Below, piece after piece: positions 17,288 through 25,144 of a stretch of DNA of 33,391 nt (position 1 is the first letter of the stretch; each line of letters opens with the position of its first letter). The position numbers were made by a program, and so were the translations under genes. The stretch is from positions 1-33,391 of the forward strand of contig CAMOGQ010000026.1 of assembly GCA_946614165.1 (NCBI GenBank), read 5' to 3'. The notes under the pieces were generated by a model. That model searched no databases. It saw only the letters and a list, made by a program, of their open reading frames with translations, and was not told where the DNA came from. The stretch comes from an uncultured Lachnospiraceae bacterium (GTDB lineage Bacteria > Bacillota > Clostridia > Lachnospirales > Lachnospiraceae).

Positions 17288-17325
17288 ATACATATCTGAT
17301 AATGTTAAATATAGATATTTTCTAT
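17276..17325 (-). promoter_or_regulatory. Bipartite LysR-type operator, copy A
   Basis: The block TCATAGAGTAAAATAC (17276-17291) is followed by the dyad ATAGATATTTTCTAT (17311-17325), an ATAG-N7-CTAT, T-N11-A site. The dyad would be centred near -66 and the block overlaps -35. An equivalent element with identical block and identical 33-base offset occurs at 26648-26697. Confidence 0.65.
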
Positions 17326-17520
17326 GTATATCCCTGATCCTCTGCGCCGGTCAATTCTTTTATCCTGCTTCTTATTTTAAATCCGGACATTCCCCCCGGG
17401 GATATTCCTTTTCATGGCTAAGGCATTCAAACATATCATGGAAGGGGGCTCAGACTGTATGAAGCGGGAATAACCTGCGTAAGAAAATGCTCCCTTTTCT
17501 TTTTCCATTCCCGCAGGGAA

Positions 17521-17561
17521 AGACAGACCGGCCGGAGCATCTTCCTCCGGCCGGTCTGTCT
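17521..17561 (-). terminator. Long perfect hairpin after the dehydrogenase gene
   Basis: Seventeen bases (17521-17537) pair perfectly with 17545-17561 around a 7-base loop. It lies 36 bases after the dehydrogenase stop at the end of the SorC operon. Only a short UUU tail follows on the minus strand. The remaining gap up to hydratase 1 holds a second inverted pair, GCGGGAAT (17464-17471) and ATTCCCGC (17507-17514), and the LysR-type element; no gene was seen. Confidence 0.6.
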
Positions 17562-17596
17562 GGTTGCCTGTTTCCCTTCTTTTTCAGTTCCTGTCC

Positions 17597-18565
17597 TTAG
17601 GATTTCCCGCTCAGGGCCCTGTAGTATTCCCTGGCCGCAGGTACCTCCAGGCCGCACAGATCCGCTTTCCGGATCAGGGCTCCCAGGAAGGCGTCCAGCT
17701 CCGTGGGCCTTCCGGCGTCCACATCCTGCTTCATGGAACTGGTGGCGGACTCCGCCTGGACCCTGGTGGTAAAGTCGAACTTTCTGTCCACGAAGTCCTC
17801 CGGCATTTCGATTCCGCAGGCAAGGGCCGTTCTATAGCCTTCCGTCAGGATTTCCCTGAGGTCCTCCCTGCATTTTTCGCTGCGCCGCAGCTCTCCGGAG
17901 GTGATCCGGTATCTGGCGGTGATGGTATTGAAGGCGCAGTTATGGACGAACTTCTGCCACTTTTCGCTGACGATCCTTTCGGTAAAGCGGCTGTCGAAGC
18001 CGGCCGATTCAAGCATGCGGTGAAGGGACAGGGCCCCCTCCTGCTGCCTTCTGTCAGGATCTTTGGATCCTATGAATATATGGGCGTAGTTTCCCCTCTG
18101 GACAGCGGAGAAGTCATCGTTCATGCTTGTGGCGCAGTAGATGACCGCATCGGCAATGATACTTTCCGGGAACATTTCCCTGAGCCTTCCCGAAGCCTCG
18201 ATCCAGTTCATGACGGGGACGATCACCGTATCCGGCCCTATACAGGGCCTGAGCCCTTCGGCCATCTTTTCCAGGCTGTAGTTCTTGACACAGATCAGGA
18301 CAAAGTCCTGCATGCCCAGATCCTCTGCCCTGTCCGAAACTGCGGCGGGGAAGGCGCTTCTTTCCCCGTAGAACTGGCTGTGGAGGACAAGGCCCTCTTC
18401 CTTAAGGGCCTGTGCTCTCTGCCCCCTTGCAATAAGGCTTAAGGAGGAAGCATATCTCTGTCCGATCATGGCGGCCATGACGGTCCCTATGGCGCCGACG
18501 CCTGCCACGCAGATCCTCCTGCCTGTAAAATCATCCTTTTCCGTTTTCATTTCTTCCATAAACAC
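17597..18565 (-). CDS. Ketopantoate reductase (PanE/ApbA) family dehydrogenase
   Basis: The 322-residue NAD(P)H-dependent 2-oxoacid reductase has a Rossmann motif ICVAGVGAIGTVMAA near residue 17, the catalytic-Lys region EKWQKFVHNCAFNTI, and the C-terminal signature SSMKQDVDAGRPTELDAFLG with the substrate-binding Ser and Glu. True PanE makes pantoate, but here the gene is last in an operon with a hydratase, an aldolase-like protein and a SorC regulator, which argues for reducing a related 2-oxo acid in that pathway. The start is uncertain: GTG (18563-18565) three bases after the hydratase stop with AAGGA nine bases away, or ATG at 18557-18559. CoaX is in the window but no other pantoate genes. 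Confidence 0.88.
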   Translation of the reverse strand: MFMEEMKTEKDDFTGRRICVAGVGAIGTVMAAMIGQRYASSLSLIARGQRAQALKEEGLVLHSQFYGERSAFPAAVSDRAEDLGMQDFVLICVKNYSLEKMAEGLRPCIGPDTVIVPVMNWIEASGRLREMFPESIIADAVIYCATSMNDDFSAVQRGNYAHIFIGSKDPDRRQQEGALSLHRMLESAGFDSRFTERIVSEKWQKFVHNCAFNTITARYRITSGELRRSEKCREDLREILTEGYRTALACGIEMPEDFVDRKFDFTTRVQAESATSSMKQDVDAGRPTELDAFLGALIRKADLCGLEVPAAREYYRALSGKS

Positions 18566-18568
18566 GCC

Positions 18569-20806
18569 TTAATGTCCTTCCCTGTAGTAATTGATCAGGC
18601 ACCCGGCCCTCAGGATGGTCCGCTCGTCCTCTGTCAGGCTGTCCAGGGTGCAGGGGATCTTCCTGACGGTCAGAGCCTCCGGCCCCTCTTTTTCAAGCAC
18701 TTCTATAAGGGCCCTTACATCTCTTCCCTGTCCGTCCAGCAAAAGGGCCGTCACCTTCTCTTCTCCTCTTTCCAGGATGCCCGCCATATTCTCGATATAA
18801 ACAAAGCTTCCCAGAGGAATCTGCGGACTTTCCTCTGTTCTCAGGGGCACCAGGCCCCAGTTGATGCAGTTGGACCTGTAGCGTTTCGTGGAATACTCTC
18901 CCGCCAGATTGGCAAAGCCTCCCAGGACCTTCTGGCAGCTGGCAGCCTGCTCTCTGGAGGATCCGTCTCCGATCCGTTCCCCGGCCAGAAGGGTCCCAAG
19001 AGTGATGTCTCCTTCCTTTGAGAAGTTGATCCTGGCTGCCTCCTCTCTGATCTTTTTTGCCCTGGCCACATAGGCGGGGTCCCGGCTGATCAGGGTAAAT
19101 CCGGAGATCTTTTCGGGATTGGACCGGTAGGAGGAGGCTTCTCCCGAAGGGATCAGCTCGTCCGTGGTCACAGCCCCCTGATAGGACCCTGCCGTCACAA
19201 GGAGCAGGTTCTTTTTCATGGAGGCCATGCGGGGCCAGTCCGCGATGCCGGGGCCCATGACCAGCTTCTCCTTCGGGTCTGGCCTCCCGTATCTGTCCAG
19301 GACCTGCCTTTCATAGATGCCTCCCTCATAGGAAGGAGAAAAATCTCTGTATTCCACGTCCAGTTCCGTGGCGGCCGTAAGTGAGCCTCCGTTTCGGACA
19401 GTAGCCGCAATGGATCTGGCGTCCATGAGGCAGACCGCCGCCATCTGGCCCTGTCCTGGGCTGGATCCCTCACGGCAGGGATAGTTCCTGGTCACATGGC
19501 GGATGCTGAGCTGGTCGTTGGCAGGGGCATCGGTGACGCCGAAGCAGGGCCCGCAGATGGCGGGCCGCAGGGTCACCCCGGCCATGGCCAGCTCGGAAGC
19601 TGTGCCGGATCTGATCAGGTCCTCCATGACAGGGAGGCTGGAGGGATTGACGTGCAGGGAAAGGCCCTCCGCCTTCAGATCCGCCCCCTTAAGGATATCC
19701 GCTATGGCGGTTATGTTTTCCGTCATGCCGCCCGCGCAGCCGGATACCAGGGCCTGGTCGGGATAAAAGCCTCCCTCTCTCAGGTGGTGCATGATGGAGA
19801 AGGGCTTTCCCCGATTTCCCTTGATCTTTCTTCCCGCTTCCTCCACCTGCGAAAGGTATCTTTCCATATCTTCCTTAAAGACCCGGATGGGCAGGGCGTT
19901 GGATGGATGGAAGGGCAGAGCGATCATAGGCTCCACCAGGGAGAGGTCGATCTCGATCAGGCCGTCGTAGAGGGCACCGTTTTCGGGAGAGAGCTGCACA
20001 TAGTCCTCTTCCCTTCCGTGGTCTCTTAAATATTCCCAGGTCTTTTCATCCGTGCACCAGATGCTGGAGAGAGCCGCTGTTTCCGTGGTCATGACGTCGA
20101 TCCCCATGCGGTACTCCATGGACAGGTTTCCTATGCCCTCTCCCACGAACTCCAGGATCTTGTTTTTGTTGAAGCCGATGGGAAAAGTCTCTGCCGCCAT
20201 GGCAAGAGCCGCGTCCATGGGCCCTACTCCGGGCTTTGGCGCTCCCGTCAGCTTCACGGCGATTACAGGGGGACAGGCCATGTCATAGGTATGGCCCAGA
20301 AGCTGCTTGACCAGTTCTCCGCCCCCTTCCCCTATGCCCATGGTCCCCAGGGCTCCGTAGCGGGTATGGGAGTCGGACCCCAGGATCATCTTTCCGCCGC
20401 CGGCCATCCGCTCCCGCATATACTGGTGGAGGACTCCTCTGTAGGGAGGCAGAAAGATGCCTCCATAGTGCTTTACGGCAGAGAGGCCGAAGGCATGGTC
20501 GTCCTCAGACGTGGTTCCTCCCACCGAGCACAGAGTGTTGTGGCAGTTGGAAAGGACATAAGGGAGGGGAAAGGCCTCAAGGCCTGCCGCCCTGGCGCTC
20601 TGCAGGATGCTGACATAGTTGTTGTCCGGGGAGACCATGGCGTCGAAGCGGATCTTCAGATGCCGCATATCGCCGGAATGGTTGTGGGCTTTCAGGATCC
20701 TGTAAGCCATGGTGCCGGCCCTGCCGGCATAAGTGTCCTTTCCCTCCTCCGGAAGGATGTTTCCCCTCCCGTCCAGGTAAACGGGATGTGCTGTCAGTCT
20801 GATCAT
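18569..20806 (-). CDS. Aconitase-superfamily hydratase 2 (YbhJ-like)
   Basis: The 745-residue paralogue of hydratase 1 has the same domain order. It keeps [21 protein letters not shown], the cluster ligands VSGCAGG and ICGPCFG, LSIRHVTRNYPCREGSSPGQGQ, and the swivel-domain words SSYRSNP and DGSSREQAAS. Differences around the active site (for example GVTDAPANDQ against [10 protein letters not shown] in hydratase 1) suggest a different but related substrate. It starts at ATG with AAGGAGG five bases upstream. It is the third gene of the SorC operon, 72 bases after the RraA-type gene and three bases before the dehydrogenase. As an Fe-S enzyme it should be oxygen-sensitive, in keeping with an anaerobe. 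Confidence 0.9.
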   Translation of the reverse strand: MIRLTAHPVYLDGRGNILPEEGKDTYAGRAGTMAYRILKAHNHSGDMRHLKIRFDAMVSPDNNYVSILQSARAAGLEAFPLPYVLSNCHNTLCSVGGTTSEDDHAFGLSAVKHYGGIFLPPYRGVLHQYMRERMAGGGKMILGSDSHTRYGALGTMGIGEGGGELVKQLLGHTYDMACPPVIAVKLTGAPKPGVGPMDAALAMAAETFPIGFNKNKILEFVGEGIGNLSMEYRMGIDVMTTETAALSSIWCTDEKTWEYLRDHGREEDYVQLSPENGALYDGLIEIDLSLVEPMIALPFHPSNALPIRVFKEDMERYLSQVEEAGRKIKGNRGKPFSIMHHLREGGFYPDQALVSGCAGGMTENITAIADILKGADLKAEGLSLHVNPSSLPVMEDLIRSGTASELAMAGVTLRPAICGPCFGVTDAPANDQLSIRHVTRNYPCREGSSPGQGQMAAVCLMDARSIAATVRNGGSLTAATELDVEYRDFSPSYEGGIYERQVLDRYGRPDPKEKLVMGPGIADWPRMASMKKNLLLVTAGSYQGAVTTDELIPSGEASSYRSNPEKISGFTLISRDPAYVARAKKIREEAARINFSKEGDITLGTLLAGERIGDGSSREQAASCQKVLGGFANLAGEYSTKRYRSNCINWGLVPLRTEESPQIPLGSFVYIENMAGILERGEEKVTALLLDGQGRDVRALIEVLEKEGPEALTVRKIPCTLDSLTEDERTILRAGCLINYYREGH

Positions 20807-20878
20807 TTCTGCCTCCTTCAGGGCCTTCTGCCCGTATGCCGAATTGATTCCACAGATTAAAAGAAATAATTACGAAGA

Positions 20879-21499
20879 TTACATGGACTTCAGGATCCGG
20901 GGCATGACCTTTCCGGTCTCCTTCATGCGCCGGATGGTCTCCTCCTGCCGCCTTCTTTTGTCCAGGGCCCTTTCCATGACCTCTTCCGCCTCTCCGGGGC
21001 GGATGACCACGACTCCGTTGCGGTCACCTATGATCAGATCCCCGGGACTGACCGGGGCCCCTCCGCAGACCACAGGAGCGCCGATCCTGCCTTCTCCGCT
21101 CTTGCCGGCCGTCCCGGGGGTGATCCCACGGGCAAAAACGGGAAATCCCGCCTCCTCCAGGCCTTCGATATCCCTGCAGCAGCCGTCGATCACCACGGCC
21201 TCCGCCTTCATCATGGAGGCGCAGATGCTTCTGTGGTCTCCCCAGTAGGAGCAGGCGCAGTTTCCCTTACCGGCAATCACCAGGACGTCTCCCTCTTCCA
21301 GCTGCTCTATGGCATCCGCTATGATGCCGCCCTCTCCGGAAGGAACGTCCACGGTAAAGGCTCTGCCGCAGATCTTCTCCCTGCCTGCCCTGGGCCCGAT
21401 CTGATAGTCCATGGACCTGTAAAGCCCCATGCCGTCGCAGAGCTCCGGAGTAGTAAAACCTCTCAGTTTTTCGATCAGTTCTTTTTCGGTACTGTTCAT
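20879..21499 (-). CDS. RraA / 4-hydroxy-4-methyl-2-oxoglutarate aldolase family protein
   Basis: The 206-residue protein has the alpha-beta-beta-alpha fold family shared by RraA and class II HMG/CHA aldolases. Visible are YWGDHRSICASMM, the core VVIDGCCRDIEGLEEAGFPVFARG with the Arg-Asp used for substrate and metal binding, and GDLIIGDRNGVVVI. Family enzymes cleave 4-hydroxy-2-oxo acids to pyruvate plus a second 2-oxo acid; E. coli RraA is a non-catalytic RNase E inhibitor. The acidic residue usually two positions after Arg-Asp is Gly here, though a Glu lies one position earlier. The operon setting beside a hydratase and a 2-oxoacid reductase favours an aldolase or decarboxylase role. It starts at ATG after AAAGGA, 14 bases from the SorC gene. 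Confidence 0.85.
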   Translation of the reverse strand: MNSTEKELIEKLRGFTTPELCDGMGLYRSMDYQIGPRAGREKICGRAFTVDVPSGEGGIIADAIEQLEEGDVLVIAGKGNCACSYWGDHRSICASMMKAEAVVIDGCCRDIEGLEEAGFPVFARGITPGTAGKSGEGRIGAPVVCGGAPVSPGDLIIGDRNGVVVIRPGEAEEVMERALDKRRRQEETIRRMKETGKVMPRILKSM

Positions 21500-21513
21500 C
21501 TTTCTTCCTTTCT

Positions 21514-22473
21514 TCAGATCTGCAGGATCCTGCGGGCCGTATCCGTATCCGTGATCAGCCCGTTGATATAGCCCCTGCGGATGGCCAGCTCCGTGACATG
21601 GGCCTTATGGCGTCCGCAGACAACGGCCAGGCGGTGTTCGGCTTCAAGGATCCTGTCCAGAGGCATGGCCATGACTTTTCTGTTCAGGGGGATGTCCGCC
21701 ACTGATCCGTTCTTATCCAGTACATAGCCGTAAATGCTGCCGCAGCATTCCCCGCTTCCCTGCCTGTCTTCGGGCGTCAGATAGGGCGAAAACATGGGAT
21801 TTGTCAGGGGAAGGGAAGATGTCCCTCCTATGCCCGTGATGACAGCGTCCGGTCTCTGAAAGCGCGCCATGGTCCCGGCGATAAAGGGTTCTGCCTCCAA
21901 AGCGCTTTTCAGGTCCGGATCCTTCATGTAAAGGGGCGCATCCAGAAAATAAAAGTCTCCGCTGTAGGCGGAAGCGGCCAGAGCTGTCAGAGATCTGGAA
22001 TCGGCACCCGGATTGGACATGGGGAAATTTCCTGTCATCTGAACAGCCGTGATCTTTTTCTTCATGGAGGGCTGGATCCTGGAAATGACCGAGTAAAGGG
22101 TCTTGCCCCAGGTCACGCCCAGAACGGAATCCGGCTTCAGGATCCGGTCCAGATATCTGGCTCCCAGCTCTCCGATCTGGGACAGGGCCTCTATATAGGG
22201 CAGGTACTGGGTATCCACCACCAGGACCTCCTTCAGGCCCAGAGTGTCCCTTAGCTGCTCCTCCATGGCCGAAGCCGTGGCCCGTCCGCCCCGGATCCGG
22301 ATCTCGACGATCTGTTTCTCTCTGGCCTCCTGCAGAAGCTTTGCCACCTTGAAGCGGTTGGTCTCAAAGGCCTCTGCGATCTCGGACTGGTTCCTGCCCA
22401 GGTAATAGTACTGGCCTGCAATCTCCGCCAGAAGGTCCTCTCTCTCCACGCCCGTAAGTCTGTCTATATCCAT
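21514..22473 (-). CDS. SorC/DeoR-type transcriptional regulator
   Basis: The protein of about 319 residues has an N-terminal helix-turn-helix (YYYLGRNQSEIAEAFETNRFKVAKLL) and a SorC sugar-binding-like effector domain (VLGVTWGKTLYSVI, IGGTSSLPL, GSIYGYVLDKNG). These regulators usually bind a phosphorylated sugar or an acid and act as homotetramers. The start is most likely ATG 22471-22473 with AGAGG eight bases upstream; a longer form from 22515 has a weak site. As first gene of the operon with the RraA-type aldolase, hydratase 2 and dehydrogenase it probably controls its own operon through the ATCACATTT repeats upstream, and perhaps the divergent 2HCT carrier. Confidence 0.9.
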   Translation of the reverse strand: MDIDRLTGVEREDLLAEIAGQYYYLGRNQSEIAEAFETNRFKVAKLLQEAREKQIVEIRIRGGRATASAMEEQLRDTLGLKEVLVVDTQYLPYIEALSQIGELGARYLDRILKPDSVLGVTWGKTLYSVISRIQPSMKKKITAVQMTGNFPMSNPGADSRSLTALAASAYSGDFYFLDAPLYMKDPDLKSALEAEPFIAGTMARFQRPDAVITGIGGTSSLPLTNPMFSPYLTPEDRQGSGECCGSIYGYVLDKNGSVADIPLNRKVMAMPLDRILEAEHRLAVVCGRHKAHVTELAIRRGYINGLITDTDTARRILQI

Positions 22474-22541
22474 TTCTGTTACCTCTCTTTCCTGTTTCCC
22501 GGTTTCGAAATTCATGATCGGACTTCTCTCAGACTTACTTT

Positions 22542-22574
22542 ATCACATTTTAGCATTTAAATCACATTTGTGAT
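22542..22574. promoter_or_regulatory. Candidate operator of the SorC regulator
   Basis: ATCACATTT occurs at 22542-22550 and again at 22561-22569, 19 bases apart. The second copy extends to the dyad ATCACATTTGTGAT (22561-22574). The site lies about 70 to 100 bases before the SorC start and 245 before the divergent carrier. The rest of the 345-base gap holds the palindrome CAGATGCATCTG (22780-22791), 27 bases before the carrier start, and no gene was seen. Confidence 0.5.
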
Positions 22575-22818
22575 ATTCATAAAGGTTTTTCGCCATTCAT
22601 TTCGGGAATACTGAATTCATGCGTTAAAGCAAAAAAAATTTGTGCACCCTCCCTGCTTTTTTCCGCCGCCTCCCCCTGTCCTCCTGCTTCGGAAATCCTC
22701 TCTGTCTGCATTCTTTTTTGGAATATCGCTCTCCTGTTTCTTTATTGGCCCTGAAATAACCGGGGTGCTAAGGTATTTACAGATGCATCTGCTTTATTAT
22801 TTAATCAGGAGGAGAAAC

Positions 22819-24156
22819 ATGAACGAAAAAAACAATGAACGTACAGGTCTCTGGCTTGGCGGCATGCCCTGGTGGCTTACCGTGGCTGCAGTCCTGCTCT
22901 GCATGATTCCCGTATATATCATCCAGGGATCCGGAGAGGACGCTTCCATGGTTCAGTCCACAAGTATGGCAGGCTCCATGGCCATGTGCCTTGCTCTGGG
23001 CGTAGTATTTAATGAGCTGGGCGAACGTATTCCCATCTGGAACAAGTATATCGGCGGCGGTCTGCTGCTGAGCTTTTTTGGTGTCGCCATCATGCGCCAG
23101 TTCGGTCTGATCCCTCAGCTGGCTCTGGACGCCATCAACTCCTATGTATCCGATGACGCCAACTTCCTTGAATTCTTCATCATCATGCTGATCATCGGCT
23201 CCGTTCTGTCTCTGGACAGAGACATCCTCTTAAAGTCCTTCGCCGGCTACATTCCCGCCATTCTGGGCGGCCTTGTCTGTGCCATGATCATGGGCGTGGG
23301 CACGGGCTTCATCTTCGGTGTAAAGCCCGCTGACGCCATCATCAAGTACGTGCTTCCCATCATGGGCGGCGGCAACGGCGCAGGCGCAGTGCCCCTTTCC
23401 CAGATCTACGAACAGATCACGGGCGATCCGGCAGCCACCTACTATTCCTTCGCCATCATTATCCTGACCATCGCCAACCTTTTCTGTATCGTTGCCTCTG
23501 CGGCCCTCAACGCCCTGGGCGAAAAGGTACCTTCCCTGACAGGCGATAAGAAGACCCTGCTCCGTGCCGGCACCAACCTTGCAAGAGACGACGCCAAGAT
23601 CAAGACCGACAACGACGATCTCTTCGGCGCTCTTCTGCTGGCTATGGCCTGCTTCTCCGTGGGCCGTCTGATGAGCAAGGTGATCCTGCCCAAAATCGCA
23701 GGAGCTCCCATCCATCAGTATGCCTACATGATCATCTTCGTCGTGATCCTGGCCGCCACCGGCATTATCCCCGCCAGAGTCCGCGCAGGCGCTAAGCGCC
23801 TCCAGAACTTCTTCTCCGGCTACATGGGAATCGTCATCATGGTCGGCATGGGCGCAGACTTTGACCTGGGCGAGCTCTTTGCAGCCATCGCTCCCGGCAA
23901 CATCGTCATCGCTCTTATGATCGTCATCGGCGCCATCATCGGTTCCGGCGCTGTGGGCTATCTGGTAGGCTTCTATCCCATCGACTCTGCCATTACCGCC
24001 GGCCTCTGCATGGCAAACCGCGGTGGCAACGGCGACCTGGCATGCCTGGGTGCTGCAGACCGTATGGATCTGATCGCTTATGCCCAGCTGTCTTCCAGAC
24101 TTGGCGGCGGCATCGTACTGATCGTCGCTTCCTTCCTCTTCAGCTTCATGCTGTAA
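22819..24156 (+). CDS. 2-hydroxycarboxylate transporter (2HCT/CitS family)
   Basis: The 445-residue sodium- or exchange-coupled carrier for citrate, malate or lactate-like acids (CitS, CimH, MleP) has about 11 helices. The two family reentrant-loop motifs are present: GGGNGAGAVPLS near the middle and CMANRGGNGDLACLG near the end, both with Gly-Gly-Asn-Gly. SRLGGGIVLIVASFLFS closes the protein. The start at ATG 22819 is set by AGGAGGAG four bases upstream; a longer in-frame reading lacks such a site. It diverges from the SorC operon, so the operon enzymes probably use its substrate. No clear terminator follows; a 12-bp hairpin without U tail lies before the next gene. Confidence 0.93.
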   Translation: MNEKNNERTGLWLGGMPWWLTVAAVLLCMIPVYIIQGSGEDASMVQSTSMAGSMAMCLALGVVFNELGERIPIWNKYIGGGLLLSFFGVAIMRQFGLIPQLALDAINSYVSDDANFLEFFIIMLIIGSVLSLDRDILLKSFAGYIPAILGGLVCAMIMGVGTGFIFGVKPADAIIKYVLPIMGGGNGAGAVPLSQIYEQITGDPAATYYSFAIIILTIANLFCIVASAALNALGEKVPSLTGDKKTLLRAGTNLARDDAKIKTDNDDLFGALLLAMACFSVGRLMSKVILPKIAGAPIHQYAYMIIFVVILAATGIIPARVRAGAKRLQNFFSGYMGIVIMVGMGADFDLGELFAAIAPGNIVIALMIVIGAIIGSGAVGYLVGFYPIDSAITAGLCMANRGGNGDLACLGAADRMDLIAYAQLSSRLGGGIVLIVASFLFSFML

Positions 24157-24203
24157 TAAGACGCCCCCCGGGGCCGATGCATAAACATGCCTCCCCGCAT
24201 TTC

Positions 24204-24240
24204 ACCGGGGCCCGCATCCCTGCTTTGGGCGGGTCCCGGT
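24204..24240 (+). other. Strong stem-loop before the helical membrane protein gene
   Basis: ACCGGGGCCCGC (24204-24215) pairs with GCGGGTCCCGGT (24229-24240) through one G-U pair, around a 13-base loop. It has no U tract. It lies 42 bases before the next start codon, so it may partly end the carrier transcript or act on the downstream mRNA. Confidence 0.4.
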
Positions 24241-24282
24241 ATGAAGGGGACGGTAAGCACTTTCACAGAACGGAGATTCCTG

Positions 24283-25098
24283 ATGGTCGCATATTTTCGC
24301 AGAATGAATATTCTGCTGATGGTCCTTGGAGGCGCCGCCGGCGCTGCTTTCGGCTTCCTTGCCCTGAAGGGGCAGATCCTGAACAGACAGAACATGGCAG
24401 GCATCTTTATCTTTGCCCTCTTCATTGCGGCTGGCATAGTGGCCGGGCGCCTTCTTTCGGCGCGCCTTTCCACCAGAAGGCTCAGAGCCATTTATTCCAT
24501 CCTCTATAAGGAGAACGATCCCCGCAGGTTCATCTCCGTTTTCGGTCCTCTCCTGGAAGGGGTTCCCCGGAACCTGGCCGAATACATGGACGGATGCTGC
24601 CATCTTTCCTTTGCCTACCAGGCTCTGGGAGACCTGGACAGTGCATGGAAAGCCGTGGAAGGCCTGCGTCCCGGGGACCTGAAGCTCCACGCCCTGACCG
24701 TAACGTCCAGGATCGTCAGCCAGAAAGCAGGCCTGGCCCTTCTGCAGAAGGATTCGGAAAAGGCCGGAAGCTTTCTGAAAGACCTGGAGCTTCTAAGGAA
24801 CGCGGCCGAAAAAAGAGCTCCCATGCTTGCCGGGAACCTGAAGGAATGCATCCGCCTTCAGAAAGCCAGGACAGATGCCTTAAAGCTCCTTCCGGAGACG
24901 GATACAGCCTATCTGGAAGAAGAGATCCGGGTCTCTGCCAATGTCATTCACAGAAAGGAGATCCAGCTTGAGCTGGCCGCCTTCTTTATGGGGCGGGGCG
25001 AAGCAGAAAAAGCCCGTCCCCTGCTGGAGGATCTTCTAAGTACAGAGTATTCTCTGGCAAGCGAAGAAAAGGCACGCATTCTTCTTTCGCAGCTGTGA
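24283..25098 (+). CDS. Membrane-anchored helical (TPR-like) protein of unknown function
   Basis: This 271-residue protein is not recognised. Residues about 8-30 and 37-57 form two hydrophobic helices close together, then a cytoplasmic, mostly helical region of about 210 residues. That region has TPR-like spacing (LSFAYQALGDLDSAWKAVEGL; LAAFFMGRGEAEKARPLLEDLL), with a small residue followed by aromatic positions. It probably works as a scaffold at the membrane. The start is ATG 24283, seven bases after GGAG; a longer reading from 24187 has no such site. It follows the 2HCT carrier on the same strand by 126 bases and may be co-transcribed if the hairpin between is not a terminator. Confidence 0.7.
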   Translation: MVAYFRRMNILLMVLGGAAGAAFGFLALKGQILNRQNMAGIFIFALFIAAGIVAGRLLSARLSTRRLRAIYSILYKENDPRRFISVFGPLLEGVPRNLAEYMDGCCHLSFAYQALGDLDSAWKAVEGLRPGDLKLHALTVTSRIVSQKAGLALLQKDSEKAGSFLKDLELLRNAAEKRAPMLAGNLKECIRLQKARTDALKLLPETDTAYLEEEIRVSANVIHRKEIQLELAAFFMGRGEAEKARPLLEDLLSTEYSLASEEKARILLSQL

Positions 25099-25144
25099 TC
25101 TTATAAGGAGAAAGAGCGAAAGCTTCTTCAATATTTCTCTACTC

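Noticed and set aside
15678..17462. Very long open frame (594 residues) on the plus strand opposite hydratase 1
   Set aside because: It is antisense to a clear aconitase-family gene, has low-complexity composition and no ribosome-binding site; it is a by-product of GC-rich codon use.
22642..22818. N-terminal extension of the 2HCT carrier
   Set aside because: The Pro-rich extension has no ribosome-binding site, while ATG 22819 has AGGAGGAG.
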